Assembly (NCBI GenBank): GCA_907163375.1
Contig: CAJQUW010003470.1
Span: 62,001 to 126,000, forward strand
From: Prostheceraeus crozeri
Lineage: Eukaryota > Platyhelminthes > Polycladida > Euryleptidae
Length of the DNA: 64,000 nucleotides
Direction: 5' to 3'
A program made the translations under genes and the position numbers. Positions 46,529 to 57,808 of the stretch are shown piece after piece; within the stretch, counting starts at the first letter, position 1, and every line of letters begins with the position of its first letter. The notes under the pieces are model-generated. The model saw nothing but the letters and a program-made list of their open reading frames with translations, searched no databases and was not told the DNA's origin.

Positions 46529-47464
46529 TAGGGTTGTTGTATATCCCGGGAAATCGGGAAATCATTCAATCATTTCCCGGAATATGAATTAGTAAGGTTT
46601 ATAAGCCGAATACATTGATGATAGACTATGAACAATATTTTAGAATAACTCGAGGGTAATATAACATGTAAATACATACAGTGGTGATACAAATATGGGA
46701 TAGCTACATTTTCATCAATTTCAATCGCTTCTCCTGCCTTTTATATTTATTGTACAGCAAGAAGGCATACATCATTTAAAAGCTAACTTTCCAAAGATTC
46801 TAATGAGCTATAAAACTTGGGTATTCATAAAAACATGCTCTGGACAGAGCTCCCGACAAGACGTAATAAATTATTAAAAAATTTAGGTGTCCCATTTTTT
46901 TAACAGCACTCAAGTTTGACCCCTCTTCTTTTAGCAGAAGTAACTTGATAAGATTACTTGATAAGATATTCGAACCTGATGTTACCGAGGTTATGATTAC
47001 TTCGGTAAACATTTCCGTTAACTTCGATCACTTTAACTCAGTGAATGACAAAAGACCTTATTACACGTATGGTTATGGTAACATTAAAAATTCTAGCTAG
47101 AATCCCTCACTCATTTTCCACCGGGTTAACTGTACATTTCAAACTTAGTAAATACCTGTTAATTCATAAAACATTTCAAAACTTCAGAATAAGCGTAAAC
47201 ATATGCAATGTTATTGAAACACAAACTATAATATAGAGTTTATTATATATGAACTATAATATATCATATACAGTCTTCCAATTACAGTTTGTTTATTGTT
47301 GAAATCGAAATTACACATAATACAAAAGAGCGACATATCTACCCTATTGATTAATATCTTTGCTGTAACTAAATCACAAATATTATGTATTTCCCGGGAT
47401 CCCGAAATATTTTCCCGGGAAATCGATTTCTCGAAATTAGCTGATTTCCCGGGAAACAACCCTA
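46529..47464. mobile_element. Non-autonomous hAT-like element, 936 bp
   Basis: The left end starts TAGGGTTGTT and the right end closes with AACAACCCTA. The repeated inner motif CCCGGGAAATC is present near both ends (46545-46554 and, reversed, 47446-47455), with further CCCGGGA copies at 47392-47422. An exact 8-bp direct repeat CTTACACC flanks the element (46521-46528, 47465-47472). The short internal open frames show no transposase, so mobilisation would need a relative's enzyme. Class is inferred from the duplication length and end structure. Confidence 0.85.
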
Positions 47465-47472
47465 CTTACACC
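47465..47472 (+). repeat. Target-site duplication, right copy (CTTACACC)
   Basis: Exact match of 46521-46528, immediately outside the CAACCCTA end. Confidence 0.85.
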
Positions 47473-47947
47473 CCTTTAATTGATTTCCATTTTGATAAAG
47501 GCAAAAAAGTAAGCAACTCCCTTTTGTTTTAAGGTCGAATTTCTATCAAGTCAGTACAAACAAGACAAGTACTTCGGCGTCACGCGCCCTCAAAGTTCGA
47601 TAGAACTATGTGGTTTGCTGGTATATGACACCCTTCACTGTCTTTTACATTGCACGTCAGTCTGAATTACTAATGCAAAATATTTTAAGAGTATTAAAGT
47701 GATTACGTGTTCAAATTACAAAGAATAATATACCTATTATGTGAACATCCTAAAAACCACACAAGCATCAGAGGTCTTAGGACATCGTGCGTTCCATGTC
47801 ACTGAAAACTATGTGAATGGCAATTAAATTAAGAAAACAGATTATCAAATGGGAATATAAAACTTATGAATAATGTTGATATACACAAGCTAGAAGCTGC
47901 ATAAGTATCTTGCTGCAGTGCCCAGACCTGCAGCCGCAGTATACACA

Positions 47948-48255
47948 TTAGTGAACTTTATTTGCCGCAACCATCGGTTCTGGATCGTCCGACATGTAGT
48001 CCTCCTCTTCATCACCTAGGCCTCGCCAAAATTCCTTGCATGACAGAATCGTCAATGTCATCTTGTTCATCGCGACACATAAATGTGCAATGCATGGAGC
48101 ACTTTCTTTGAGCTGATGCAGTTCTTCATTTACAGGGCTCCCACGCATTTTGAAGAATAAAATTCCCGTGTTTCTCCCGGACATCATGACGCATGTAGAA
48201 GCCGCGTAATCCGTATCACCCATCCAGAAACTTAGGTAATAATCATAGCTTATGT
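47948..48255 (-). CDS. Unrecognised open frame, possible terminal exon
   Basis: The minus-strand frame encodes ~100 residues: FWMGDTDYAASTCVMMSGRN, ILFFKMRGSPVNEELHQLKE, ESAPCIAHLCVAMNKM and an acidic GDEEEDYMSDDPEPM end. A weak acceptor (ATTATTACCTAAG) precedes FWMGD. The stop overlaps GCAAATAAAG, which contains an AATAAA polyadenylation signal. The non-random composition and acidic tail suggest real or formerly real coding sequence, but no family is recognised. It could also be part of an old transposon; the hAT element B starts 320 bases to the right. Confidence 0.3.
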
Positions 48256-48574
48256 TAATCGATTGCATAGATTGGATTAATTCAAATTATCATCAGTCAA
48301 TTTAGCTAATTATTGCAATTAAATGTTTTGCCATTCAGTGAATTCTTAGTCGAAATTTAAATTTATCTGTCATATGAAGGTTTGATGTATTATGATTCTG
48401 ATAGACAATCTATTTTCCTGAAGAGCATGTGAAAGACATTGACATAGTAAAAATCGTCTTGGTAATAATCAACAGAGCTAGTGAGTATTCTAACCAGCCA
48501 TCTCACTTGAGAAGAATTCTTAAACATGCAATTACGAAACCGATGTGAAACAAGGATTTTTCAACAACTATATG

Positions 48575-50565
48575 CAGTGTTCGTACTGGCCGATTTCGTA
48601 TTTTTCGCGCCCCGCCCTGCGATTCGCGCCCCCAACTAATTGGTCTAAGATACATGTATGCACTAGTGTAAGGACAATACATACATTTTTCAAACATATA
48701 TGGAATTCACATAGGCATATTTACGGGTCAATTTCATAGGTCTATGACGATTTACAGCATTTATTAGATACCTTTGATGGAGTAGATGAAAACATAATTG
48801 ATTAATGGATGGCCCTGCATGGAGCAGACAACCATATGATATTAATGAGATCATATACGAACATATAAGTACGTTATAATGTATTCATTCTAATTCGGTA
48901 CTATAATATTTCCGCAACGTTGAATCAAATGAGCCTAAGGAACCCCGAAAATGCCTTTTCCAGTTCCCATTGGCTAGGATTTGGTTGTGGGGCCTTAGAA
49001 AAATGCCCGAAATCACTACAACCAAATCTGGGCCAAATGGAACCGAACCAAAGACTAAAATCTGGGTGTTAGGGCCTGTCATACCTGACATTTTCTCGGT
49101 GTAGTCAACGTCTTCGGTAAAATAACGTCGCTACACTTTCCGTCTGGTACTGAAATGTAACATAATATTATAACATAAGTTTCATTAATACACCGTAAGA
49201 GTTTATGCCCTATTTTCCTTGTGATTTAAATGAAGAAAAGATCAGAAATGAAAGTACACATGTAAGTAGTTTCATTCAATCAGGTACATGATGATCGAGC
49301 TGTGTTGAATCAAAATGCTGTCTAAAAGCGCTAGGCACTGATAAAGAAAATATCACTTCAATTTCTTGGGAGAAATAACTTTCAGTTCTTCATGTGCTTT
49401 TCGCTTCAAAGTACTAGTCATGAGCTTCTCAGCTACTGCTCGTTTCTTTTCTTACATCTTCTCCTTCTCATCAAGCAGAGCTTTAAGGTGGTCCTCCTCT
49501 TCCTTTAATGACCGTAATGCCTCCTCCTGCATTTTCACGAGGCTTTCCTTCCGTTTCATGATATCGCTGATTCGCTTTTCGTTGTTTTTGAGACCGGACT
49601 CTAACTCATTCAGCTTTGAATCATTTTTCTTCTGATTTTCGAAAGTTTTTAATATATCCTTCTCTGCTGCCTTCTTCTTCCTTGCTGCCTCTTCCTCCAT
49701 CTCGCTCTTCAAACACAGCTCATATGCTTGTTTGGCTTTGGCAACTTTCTCCAAAAGTGCCTGTGTCACTTCGAAGTTTCGCGATGAGATATTATTCGAT
49801 GCCATGGCGCTCTTAATAACGACGATCGCATTTATTGTAGTCGCGGACAGGTTACTCCGTTTCTTTGTCACTAGATCAGGCAGCAAACTGAACACCCTCT
49901 CCACTTCTGCGTTTCCGTGGGGTAATGTCATCGTGACTCGAGCCAGAGGACTCAGAGTTGGCATCTTTGAGGACATTTTCTGCCAGTATTCTCCAATGTC
50001 CATTGGCTTCTCTGTTGTACCTTGGAGGAGTCGAGCTTCAACTTCAAGAGTAGAAATCTCGTTTTGAGGAACAATTTGGGGAAAGCACTTCGCAAGAGTC
50101 TTCGCCCAGTTCTCCAGATCAGCATCGTTCGAATGATGTGGGGAAAGAAATTGGCACGATTAAAGCACATCATTTTCAAACGGTAAGTACTTGAGGAGCT
50201 TTTCAGTTCCCCTCCTGAAGAATCGCTTCACCCTTTCAAAAATGTAATACGCAGTGATGATAAATAGTCCCTTAATAAAATGTAGAATACGCAGTTAGTG
50301 TATATTAGTTAGTGTTATGTCAGGAAGGCATTTTCTGGAATAAGAAGGAAAATATTCAATTCTATTACTGTCATCAATCTGATACATAGTCGTAGACACA
50401 TCTAACAGTTCCCAGTGATATATTATAGTCAAATATTTTTTGGGGAGCGAAAATATATGGGACAATATTGGGGCGCGAAATTATTTTCGGAATTTTCGCG
50501 CCCGCCTTCATTTTTCGCGCATTCGCGCCCGTTTTTACGGAATTCGCGCCCCAGTACGAACACTG
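48575..50565 (-). mobile_element. hAT transposon B, 2.0 kb, both ends present
   Basis: CAGTGTTCGTACTGG (48575-48589) has its exact reverse complement at 50551-50565, and the flanks are TATATG on both sides (48569-48574 and 50566-50571), an exact 6-bp duplication. TTCGCGCCC occurs twice just inside the left end and three times just inside the right end, always on the plus strand, so these subterminal repeats are direct rather than inverted. The GC-rich ends stand out in AT-rich DNA. The encoded transposase end is on the minus strand. Confidence 0.88.
49452..50250 (-). pseudogene. hAT transposase C-terminal half of element B with coiled-coil tail
   Basis: From 50250 down: RVKRFFRRGTEKLLKYLPFE, an in-frame stop, then DADLENWAKTLAKCFPQIVP. 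The intact 183-codon frame (50003-49452) has the dimerisation (hATC) signature ARVTMTLPHGNAEVERVFSL (residues 21-40) and KKRSNLSATTINAIVVIKSA. From about residue 80 a continuous heptad-like Lys/Glu-rich coiled coil runs to the end (residues 80-183). hATC holds transposase subunits together; the coiled coil probably adds to that. A frameshift near 49990-50010 joins the two pieces. The catalytic N-terminal half is deleted, consistent with the 2-kb length. Confidence 0.8.
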
Positions 50566-50678
50566 TATATGGTAAAATCGCTAATTACTCAATATTGAAA
50601 AATGCATGCGGTTAAAACATAGGGCGGTATGAGCTATTCTCAATAAAAAGTTGGAAAGGAGCACTGCGAATGTTTTCA

Positions 50679-52130
50679 TTATATGCTCATCAGTAGCTTC
50701 TCTTCTTCATCCAATTCGGAATGTATTTTGCGAGCCTCCCTTTGTAGCTCGTTAGATCTTCTCAATGCGTTTGCCTTGGTTACTATTGAGATTAGTTCCT
50801 TTCGCTCGGCCTCATCGAGTTCAGTATCACTTTTCAAGAGAGATGTAGCAGTTCCCATTTTCCTCCTTTCATCTTTCAGATCTTCAATGTTTTTCTCAAT
50901 CGCATTTGGCTTTCTTAATGAGTTGTGGATTTTTCCGAATCCAAGGATTTCAAATATTGCTGCCGCGATTACTTTCAAGATTGGACGAATTCCTTTTGTC
51001 ATCACAAAATGGTCAATCCCACCAATACTTATCATGTGATATTTTATAATTCTTCTTGCCATCAAAGTCTTTTGACAAATGTTCGTCGATGAAACCTCTT
51101 TATAAATTGAAAATCCACCTTCTGTAGGGGCCTGACCATATGAGCGCACCACTATCTTCATTTTCTAATTACTATCTTTTATAATTCACTTTGCTCGCTC
51201 ATGAAGTTGTAATGAAACTTTGTCAATCAGTTCATCTTCATTATCTTTGTAAGCCGGACAAAAACGAAATTCATTTGCCATCTATCAATATTTCTCATGA
51301 AGATTATAGCACTTCGAAGTTTTCACACGTCCGATGTCATTTAAATACATCAAGACTTTCTTGAAGCGACGGAATGTTTTGTCAACTGAATGTTGTTTGA
51401 TGTACTCCGGATCGAAACACCGTTACTCTTCGACAATTCCGAATGATGCAGAAGATACTTCTTGCAAACTTTTGACCAGATTATTGAATATTCGCATACA
51501 ATGTGCTTTGAATTGAAACACATCAGCTGTGGAGTTTAGGTTTTCATTTTGTACCCTTCTGACATCTTCCTCAACTTCGCATCCGAACTGTATATCTGAA
51601 AACGATTTGCGGTTGTTCTCATTTTCTAAATCGATTCTTCAGTACTTTTTAAAGTCGGCTTTCTCTAATAGTTTCGATTTCATTGATCGAGACATCAGAT
51701 TCACTACCATGGTGGAGAGGTAGGCGTGCAAGCTTAAAATCAATGGCTTCTCATCCGCATATTTGAACAGAAACTATTGAACGGCTCGCGCGATTGATTC
51801 GATGAAAAGCAATTTAGCAGCACCGAAAGCATCATCTACCCACTTTTCAACAACAGTGAACGACTTCGCTTTCGTCTTTGTTACCTTCTTTCATTTTACA
51901 GTTTCTATGCATTGAGTCACGTTAGGACGAATGGCAGGGACATGGTCAATAACAGGGACATTTTCAACCAAACGATGGGAGCACTATTTTAGTGGGTCAG
52001 GTGTTTCGACGAGATGGAAAATTTTCAAAAATGCAGTCAGAGCTTTCAAAATTCCACTTATATACGTGTGCATTTCACGTACATTCCAGTCGGATGAAGT
52101 CATCGCTTTTCTAAAGTCATGATGAATAAT
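50679..52130 (-). pseudogene. hAT transposase of element C
   Basis: Minus strand, N to C: KWVDDAFGAAKLLFIESIAR, FLFKYADEKPLILSLHAYLS and LMSRSMKSKLLEKADFKKY (51650-51840); IQFGCEVEEDVRRVQNENLN then ADVFQFKAHCMRIFNNLVKS (51450-51600); a stop; RCFDPEYIKQHSVDKTFRRF (51360-51420); then an intact 160-codon frame (51161-50679) with the hATC block SYGQAPTEGGFSIYKEVSST and MARRIIKYHMISIGGIDHFV. A long charged coiled coil follows to the stop. The usual VERGFS is EGGFS here. This closely parallels element A. Stops and frameshifts make it dead. Confidence 0.75.
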
Positions 52131-52349
52131 ACGAAGATAACACGATTTGATATTGATAGTTTTGATTCCGTGTTCAAAATTCTAATTCCAAAATTGTGAT
52201 ATAAGATAGGTATCCAATAGATTGCTTGAATCACCGAATTCTCCTGAATTTTTGCCGACCGAAAAATTATAATTTCAAATTTCCCGGATATCTTTGAACT
52301 TTTTGCTTTTTACGCCGGTAATTACATTTTCAAATTTCCTGGTTTTTTT

Positions 52350-52377
52350 CCGGTTTCCCGTGGCAGTGGGAACCCTG
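52350..52377 (-). repeat. 5' terminal repeat of hAT element C
   Basis: On the minus strand from 52377 the sequence is CAGGGTTCCCACTGCCACGG, with the CAGGG start of hAT ends, upstream of the element C transposase and in the right orientation. The matching 3' end was not found below 50679, so the element is truncated or its other end was lost. Confidence 0.55.
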
Positions 52378-53650
52378 AATTAGGTACTCTTTCGTCGAGC
52401 ACCTGGACGAGTTCATTTTCTTGAAGCAATTAGGTGCAGTCTCTTTTTTACTGAAGTCAAGGCTGTTTTGATGAGGACTATGCTAGAGAAACGCTGATGC
52501 GAAAATCAGAATGAGAGCTAAGGTTAAACTTTAATCCGCAACAAAAAGCAAGGAAAAGCATCCAAAAAAAGGTTGTTTAGTGTCTCAAAAACAGGAATTT
52601 TTAGTGCGTCATGCTCTGGTCTCAGGTGATATGTCCGAATAAAGATGGGTGTCCCAATTACAGACCCTCCAATTGATGAAGCACGAGGATTTGAAGTTTT
52701 CTTCAAATTCATATAGGTTGCATGTAGCAGAAAACAAAAACTTAACAAATACCGCTTAATAGGGACAGTCATTGTATTGAGACAACTGCTAATTACCCAT
52801 TTCCAATTTCGATTTTACACTGTAAGTTTTTTACTGAAGTAATTTTCGGTCAATCGGGGCACCTCTCCGTTTTAACGGCAGAGAAGGATCTGTACCTTTC
52901 AACACTTAATACAATCAGGTAGCTGTTTGCCTAAATCGTGAAATTAAAAGACAGTCACTTTCACATTCGGGAATCTGGAAAATATAGTGAGGGTTCGGCC
53001 ACATTAAGCCAATTTCTAAGATCCACCCGAAGACAGATTAATCCCCTATGTGCTGTATGCGGTCTCCCAACGAAGCAATTAAAATCTTCACTAAGTGAGC
53101 TTGATTCAAAGCTAATTTTGATCTTCCTGAACTTCGGGTATGACTGTAGTACCACAAGAATCTTCTAGTGGGACGTTTTTATGCCTAAGCGAGAGTCTCG
53201 TCACGGAAAATTCTTGGGAATATTTTCAATTACCGAATACCCGGGAATGCATATCGAGAATCCCAGAAAGTTGTTTTGTCATATTATCTAGACTTAAGAC
53301 CTGGACTTCGAACCGAAAATTTATCTTGCTAAATTACTTCCTTAGATATGGAGAATTCTTCCTCCCTACTGCACAACTTCGCTTCAACATGAAGAACGAC
53401 AGACTTCCCTAGCGATTACGTCATTCAGCAAATAAAGAGAATATGATGTTCTGTCTCATGTTAGACTTGTTGGGCTCCATATCATCGCTAAGTCTCTACT
53501 TGATCAAGGCATGTTTTCGTCAACATCTTTTTTCAACTAATGATGATAGATAAAACAGAAATAACGTCATAATTTGATGCTTTGTAATGTTTTTTGTTAA
53601 CCACTACAATAGATTCCGCTTATTAAAATCTCGTTTAACCGATTTTATCG
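52378..53650. other. Non-coding stretch
   Basis: Open frames on both strands (52524-52772 minus, 52938-53412 plus) show no domain. No transposon ends except the motif at 53651. Confidence 0.5.
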
Positions 53651-53670
53651 CAGTGGGTATTTAAATGCCC
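53651..53670 (+). repeat. Orphan piggyBac-type right terminus
   Basis: CAGTGGGTATTTAAATGCCC is identical to the right end of the piggyBac remnant at 56351-56370, including the bases beyond TTAA. No corresponding left end or coding sequence lies to its left. Confidence 0.6.
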
Positions 53671-53906
53671 AAAGGTTTGACACGGTACACAGCTTGGAGT
53701 TTGCGTGATTGCGATGGAAGAAATACAACAATAGTACAGCTCTATGTTCCCTGCTAACAAATTTTGCTTAGATTTATTGCATATATATAATTCAATTCAG
53801 TAAAACTAAATTAAAACATATTGCAGAAACTCATTTTCACCAATTTTGGAAAATGGCGAAAAGGTGAGCTATCATCCACTCCTTTTACAATTCATTCATC
53901 TAATGC

Positions 53907-54638
53907 AGACCTCCCACGCTACTTTTCCGAATTTCAGGACACGAAAATTTCAATTTTCAGGACATTTTTTCGCAGCAGCCTCCACCATCCCTTACAGCTG
54001 CTGCTTTACATCACCCTCATACTGCAGTGGTCGATCGTAAGCCATTCTGTCAAGCTAAGTAGCATCCTAGAATTCGTTTTCAGTGATCAACTTTTCAATT
54101 TACTCGCAATTGCATCTTACATTTGATTTATGCCATGCGACTAATTCCGATTTCCATTTAATATTATCATATATTATTACTACTATTTTTAGTTTTTTGT
54201 CGATGATTTTTTAATCTGAGAATTTCGTCGAACATCAAATTAGGCCTATCTCAAATTTTGTCAGGAGAGCTCAAACCTCCAAGTTCTATACCTACTGCGT
54301 CCTACTTAAGTTTCCTACCTTAGTTTCAGATCAACTTCATCGTTTGAATTCATGCTCCTCTAACACCTCGGCAAGCCAGGGGCGCTTAACTTCCTGCACT
54401 CCTAAAATGAATGTGCCTAGTATACCGGTAAATTCATTTTAAATCTGATGACTAATTGACAACCGTTCCAAGCATAACTTCAGACATTTTTCGCAGAAAC
54501 ATTTATGTTTTCAGTTAAACTTAAGGAAAACTAAGAAAATCGTCATACTGCAGGACTTTCAGGACAAAACTTCATATTTCAGGACAAATCAGGACAGTTT
54601 TAGAAATTTCAGGAATTTCAGGACGAGTTGGAGGCCTG
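53907..54638. mobile_element. Non-autonomous hAT-like element with TTTCAGGACA subterminal repeats
   Basis: The left end (C)AGACCTCCCACG and the right end, read back, CAGGCCTCCAACTCG match at 8 of the first 9 bases. TCTAATGC flanks both sides (53899-53906 and 54639-54646); the left C may belong to either the element or the duplication. TTTCAGGACA-type motifs occur at least twice inside the left end and three times inside the right end. No transposase inside 732 bases. Confidence 0.75.
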
Positions 54639-54761
54639 TCTAATGCTTAATGGTTTTTAGAAGTAAATGTTATACTGGTAGTGTATTTCCGGCAACAAAT
54701 ACTTAGTCGCAAATAGCGATATTCGGAACACTGACGGACGTATTCATTATTGCGTATTTAA

Positions 54762-56360
54762 ATACCCACAGGGATAATACGATGTCAATCCCACCATGTT
54801 TAGAAGTTAGACATAGAATTTTGAATGTGCATTTTGATGCATGATTAAAACTAGAAAATTGTTATGACTCGGTGTAGGAAGACGTAGGCTTATATTGCAC
54901 ATAATCAACTAATAATAATCTAATCAAGTAGTGATAATCTGATAAGGTTATAGCAATGAAAATGATTATTTTACATCATAAAAGTATAATTTAGGCCCAC
55001 ATGGTGCATGTTGTAAGTAGCTATTATGTAAATTTGACCTAAAGTTACGTAATTGTTTTCTAATTGAAGTCAAATAATGTGACTAACTGTAAATATGTTG
55101 CGATAACTTTGACAACCAATAGAACATTGAATTAAAAGATTATAATAATAGTACCGACAGGAATCGATTTTGAAATATTTACATCTTTCAAACAATGATA
55201 ATAGTGATGGTTCTAACTAAGCTCAGAAATAAGTTTCACCATATTTGAATGTGCTCAAACAATCTTTCAAGAAAAATTCTGACGTCAGCAGATTTTCAGA
55301 TATTGGAGAATCAATGATCGAATGCTTTGGAAAAAACGGTGGATCTCTGAAACAATTTATTAGAGGAAAGCCAATTAGATATGACTGCAAAGTCTGGTAT
55401 CAAAATTTCCCCAATGGATGAATGTATAACTTTTCTGTCAACGACGGAAGGATAACGGGAATTCTACATAAAGAGCAGCCAAATGCTTGGAGAACGGTAG
55501 TCTGGCACTTAACATCAGACCTTCCAAAAATGGAAGAATAGCAATAGGCCTACATTTTCATCGACAATTGTTTTATTTCGTTGCCCCTACTTGAAGAACT
55601 AATGGAAAATAGAAATGGAGGCGCTGGAACTCTTCGACGTAATCGACTGCGGGACTGTCCTCTGTCCGGCAATGACGATTTTTTATCAAGAGAAAGGGGA
55701 GCGCTAGATACAAAATGTAATGAAAACGATATTCAAGTTTTTAAATGGAAAGACAACAGCGTCGTAATTCCTGCCTGTAACTGAAGATCTGCGATGCCCT
55801 TGAAGGAAGTGAAGCGTTGGTGAAAGGCCCAAGGGTAAATCTCGGAACCTCAGCCATCTATCATATCTGCCTACAACATGATGATGGGAGGCGCAGGCAG
55901 ATCCATATCGGATCCATGTTCGTATGAAGAAGTAGGTCATCCAATTTTTTCATGGGTTGAGTCGATATCACCCTCGATGGCTTCTGTTCCGCATAATTGG
56001 CGATCAATGATATTGATCTGTTAGCATTCAAGCGTATAATTACAAAGACAAACACGTATTTGTCTGTCCATGGACGAGGACCGCAACGAGGTCTTGCTGT
56101 ACAAGAACGCAGAAATGCATGTGAAGTGAGACTGTCAAAACAAAGGCTTTTGATAGTGACTGATGCCGCACACCGTCTCCGCTGCAAATTTTCTCTGTGA
56201 AAACCAACCGCAAGTGTGACATATGCAATGTCTTTCTACATGACTAGTGCTTTTCTGACAATCACAAGTGAATTTATTCATTAGTTCCTCTTATGCAACG
56301 AAATATCAGTTATTCATATTTTTCATTTTTGCTGGTACAATATATCATCCCAGTGGGTAT
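54762..56360 (+). mobile_element. piggyBac-type DNA transposon remnant, 1.6 kb
   Basis: The left end ATACCCACAGGGATAAT (54762 on) matches the reverse complement of the right end (ATACCCACTGGGATGAT read back from 56360) at 15 of 17 bases. Both sides carry TTAA (54758-54761, 56361-56364), the piggyBac target. Similarity extends a few bases past TTAA on each side, so the exact tip is debatable. A piggyBac transposase remnant lies between. An autonomous copy is about 2.4 kb, so the 5' part has been lost. Confidence 0.75.
55230..56290 (+). pseudogene. piggyBac transposase, C-terminal two thirds, broken
   Basis: Encoded the DDD transposase that cuts at TTAA without leaving scars. Readable order: GESMIECFGKNGGSLKQFIR and KPIRYDCKVWYQNFPNG (about 55305-55425), the first catalytic block with Asp of DESM changed to Gly; YIFIDNCF (about 55550-55575), the second Asp, retained; LLEELMENRNGGAGTLRRNR (55584-55643), then IQVFKWKDNSVV; ISAYNMMMGGAG (about 55860-55900), where the family has YNxxMGGVD, so the third Asp is also lost; and NRKCDICNVF near 56205-56235, part of the C-terminal cysteine-rich domain. 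Stops and frameshifts occur between blocks. Inactive beyond doubt. Confidence 0.85.
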
Positions 56361-56364
56361 TTAA

Positions 56365-57802
56365 ATGCCCAATCAATAATTTATAAATAAAAATGCTTTT
56401 TCAGGAACAGAGGTCGTTCTGATGTTTGTCTTGGTCAAATCATTCACATATTCAGAAATCATTATTATATCTACAATATTCGAAGTATGGGATAAAATCG
56501 GTCAATAAGTAAGATAAGCCGTGGATTATCATCAATTGGAAATGGACGGAATTGTTCATCTCATTACCGTCAAAGTCTGTTCATGAAAACATTTCACTTC
56601 AGCACGATGTGATTTTCATAAGCAGAGTCTGCTATATGACCTTGCCGTCACGAAATACGCTAAGTTAAACCAGTGAACTGAAATCTTATACCAGCATTCT
56701 ATGTAATATTATAGTTATCATGCAATATTTTAATAACTATTGATGTGCGATAATAATGCCTTGACATTTTGGCAAACATAACCGGATCGCATAAAATTTC
56801 TAAAATTTACCAGGAGTAGTAAATAAGTTTTTCTCGATTACCGGGAATATGCGAGACTCTACATTTACCACAATAATCGTGTAAACAGACGTTCCTTTAC
56901 ATTTACCGCAATTATCTTTCGAAGTAACTTTGTTTTGATCTTCTTTCAACTCTTTTTTTGTGATAAAGCAATGCTAGAGGGTGCTTCGGGACACCCGCAC
57001 AATAAGGACAGATGCCAATTCCTCGAGACGTCCAGATTGAGGAGAGTAAACTATAAAAACCAAGCTAAAAACTTGCTAAAAACTAGTCTTAAATACTTAC
57101 TTGATTGCGCCCGCTTAAATGACAAAGAAATAACAATTCAATAATGGAAATTGGTACAAGAAATACTTGTTAATTTCTAGAATCGATTAATTACCGGATG
57201 CGCTATTTGATTCTTTATTGCAGTACTGTAATAAAATCTTTACGACACACAAAACACCGCATGAAGCGAACCTGCAGATGGAAGCATTTTATAAACAATC
57301 ACTTCAGTCCAAGTTTTTGCAAAAATATTAGACTCAGATCAAAGGTGGCCTTCTATACAGGAAGAAGCATTGTATATAGCAATGGTGATAGCCAGTGATG
57401 TTCTCGAATAGTAATGTTGAGGTGCACATTTCTCGATAATTCATTTATTAACCGGTTCCAGAAAATGTATTACAGACATTTATTTGTTTGAAAACCTCTT
57501 CGAGAAATTACTTGCAAATGCATTGCATGCGTTATGCAACACGCACTAAAAAGTTCATCTTAGACCGGTAGTTATGAAATATACAAAACATCCGTGGTTT
57601 TGCATCTCGCGTTTTTCAAACCGAAAGCGTTAACAAAACACCAATGAAATAAATATTTATCAGAACAGTTCACCAATTTAACAAAATGTAATCAAGACCC
57701 AACACGAATTTGTGAGGAAGCTTTTACAGAGAGATCGCTTTCATAAGTAAATTGCAAATTACCGTATTACCAGCATCACCATGCAATTATAACAAACATG
57801 CT
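56365..57802. other. Non-coding stretch
   Basis: No gene or repeat recognised; the short open frames at 56935-57144 and 57198-57398 have no domain. Part may be intron of the gene with the FLYWCH exon, which would continue leftward. Confidence 0.5.
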
Positions 57803-57808
57803 ACTCAC

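Noticed and set aside
50683-51039. Plus-strand open frame of 118 codons
   Set aside because: Complement of the hAT element C dimerisation domain and coiled coil; Ser/Phe-rich composition is the usual antisense of Lys/Glu-rich coding.
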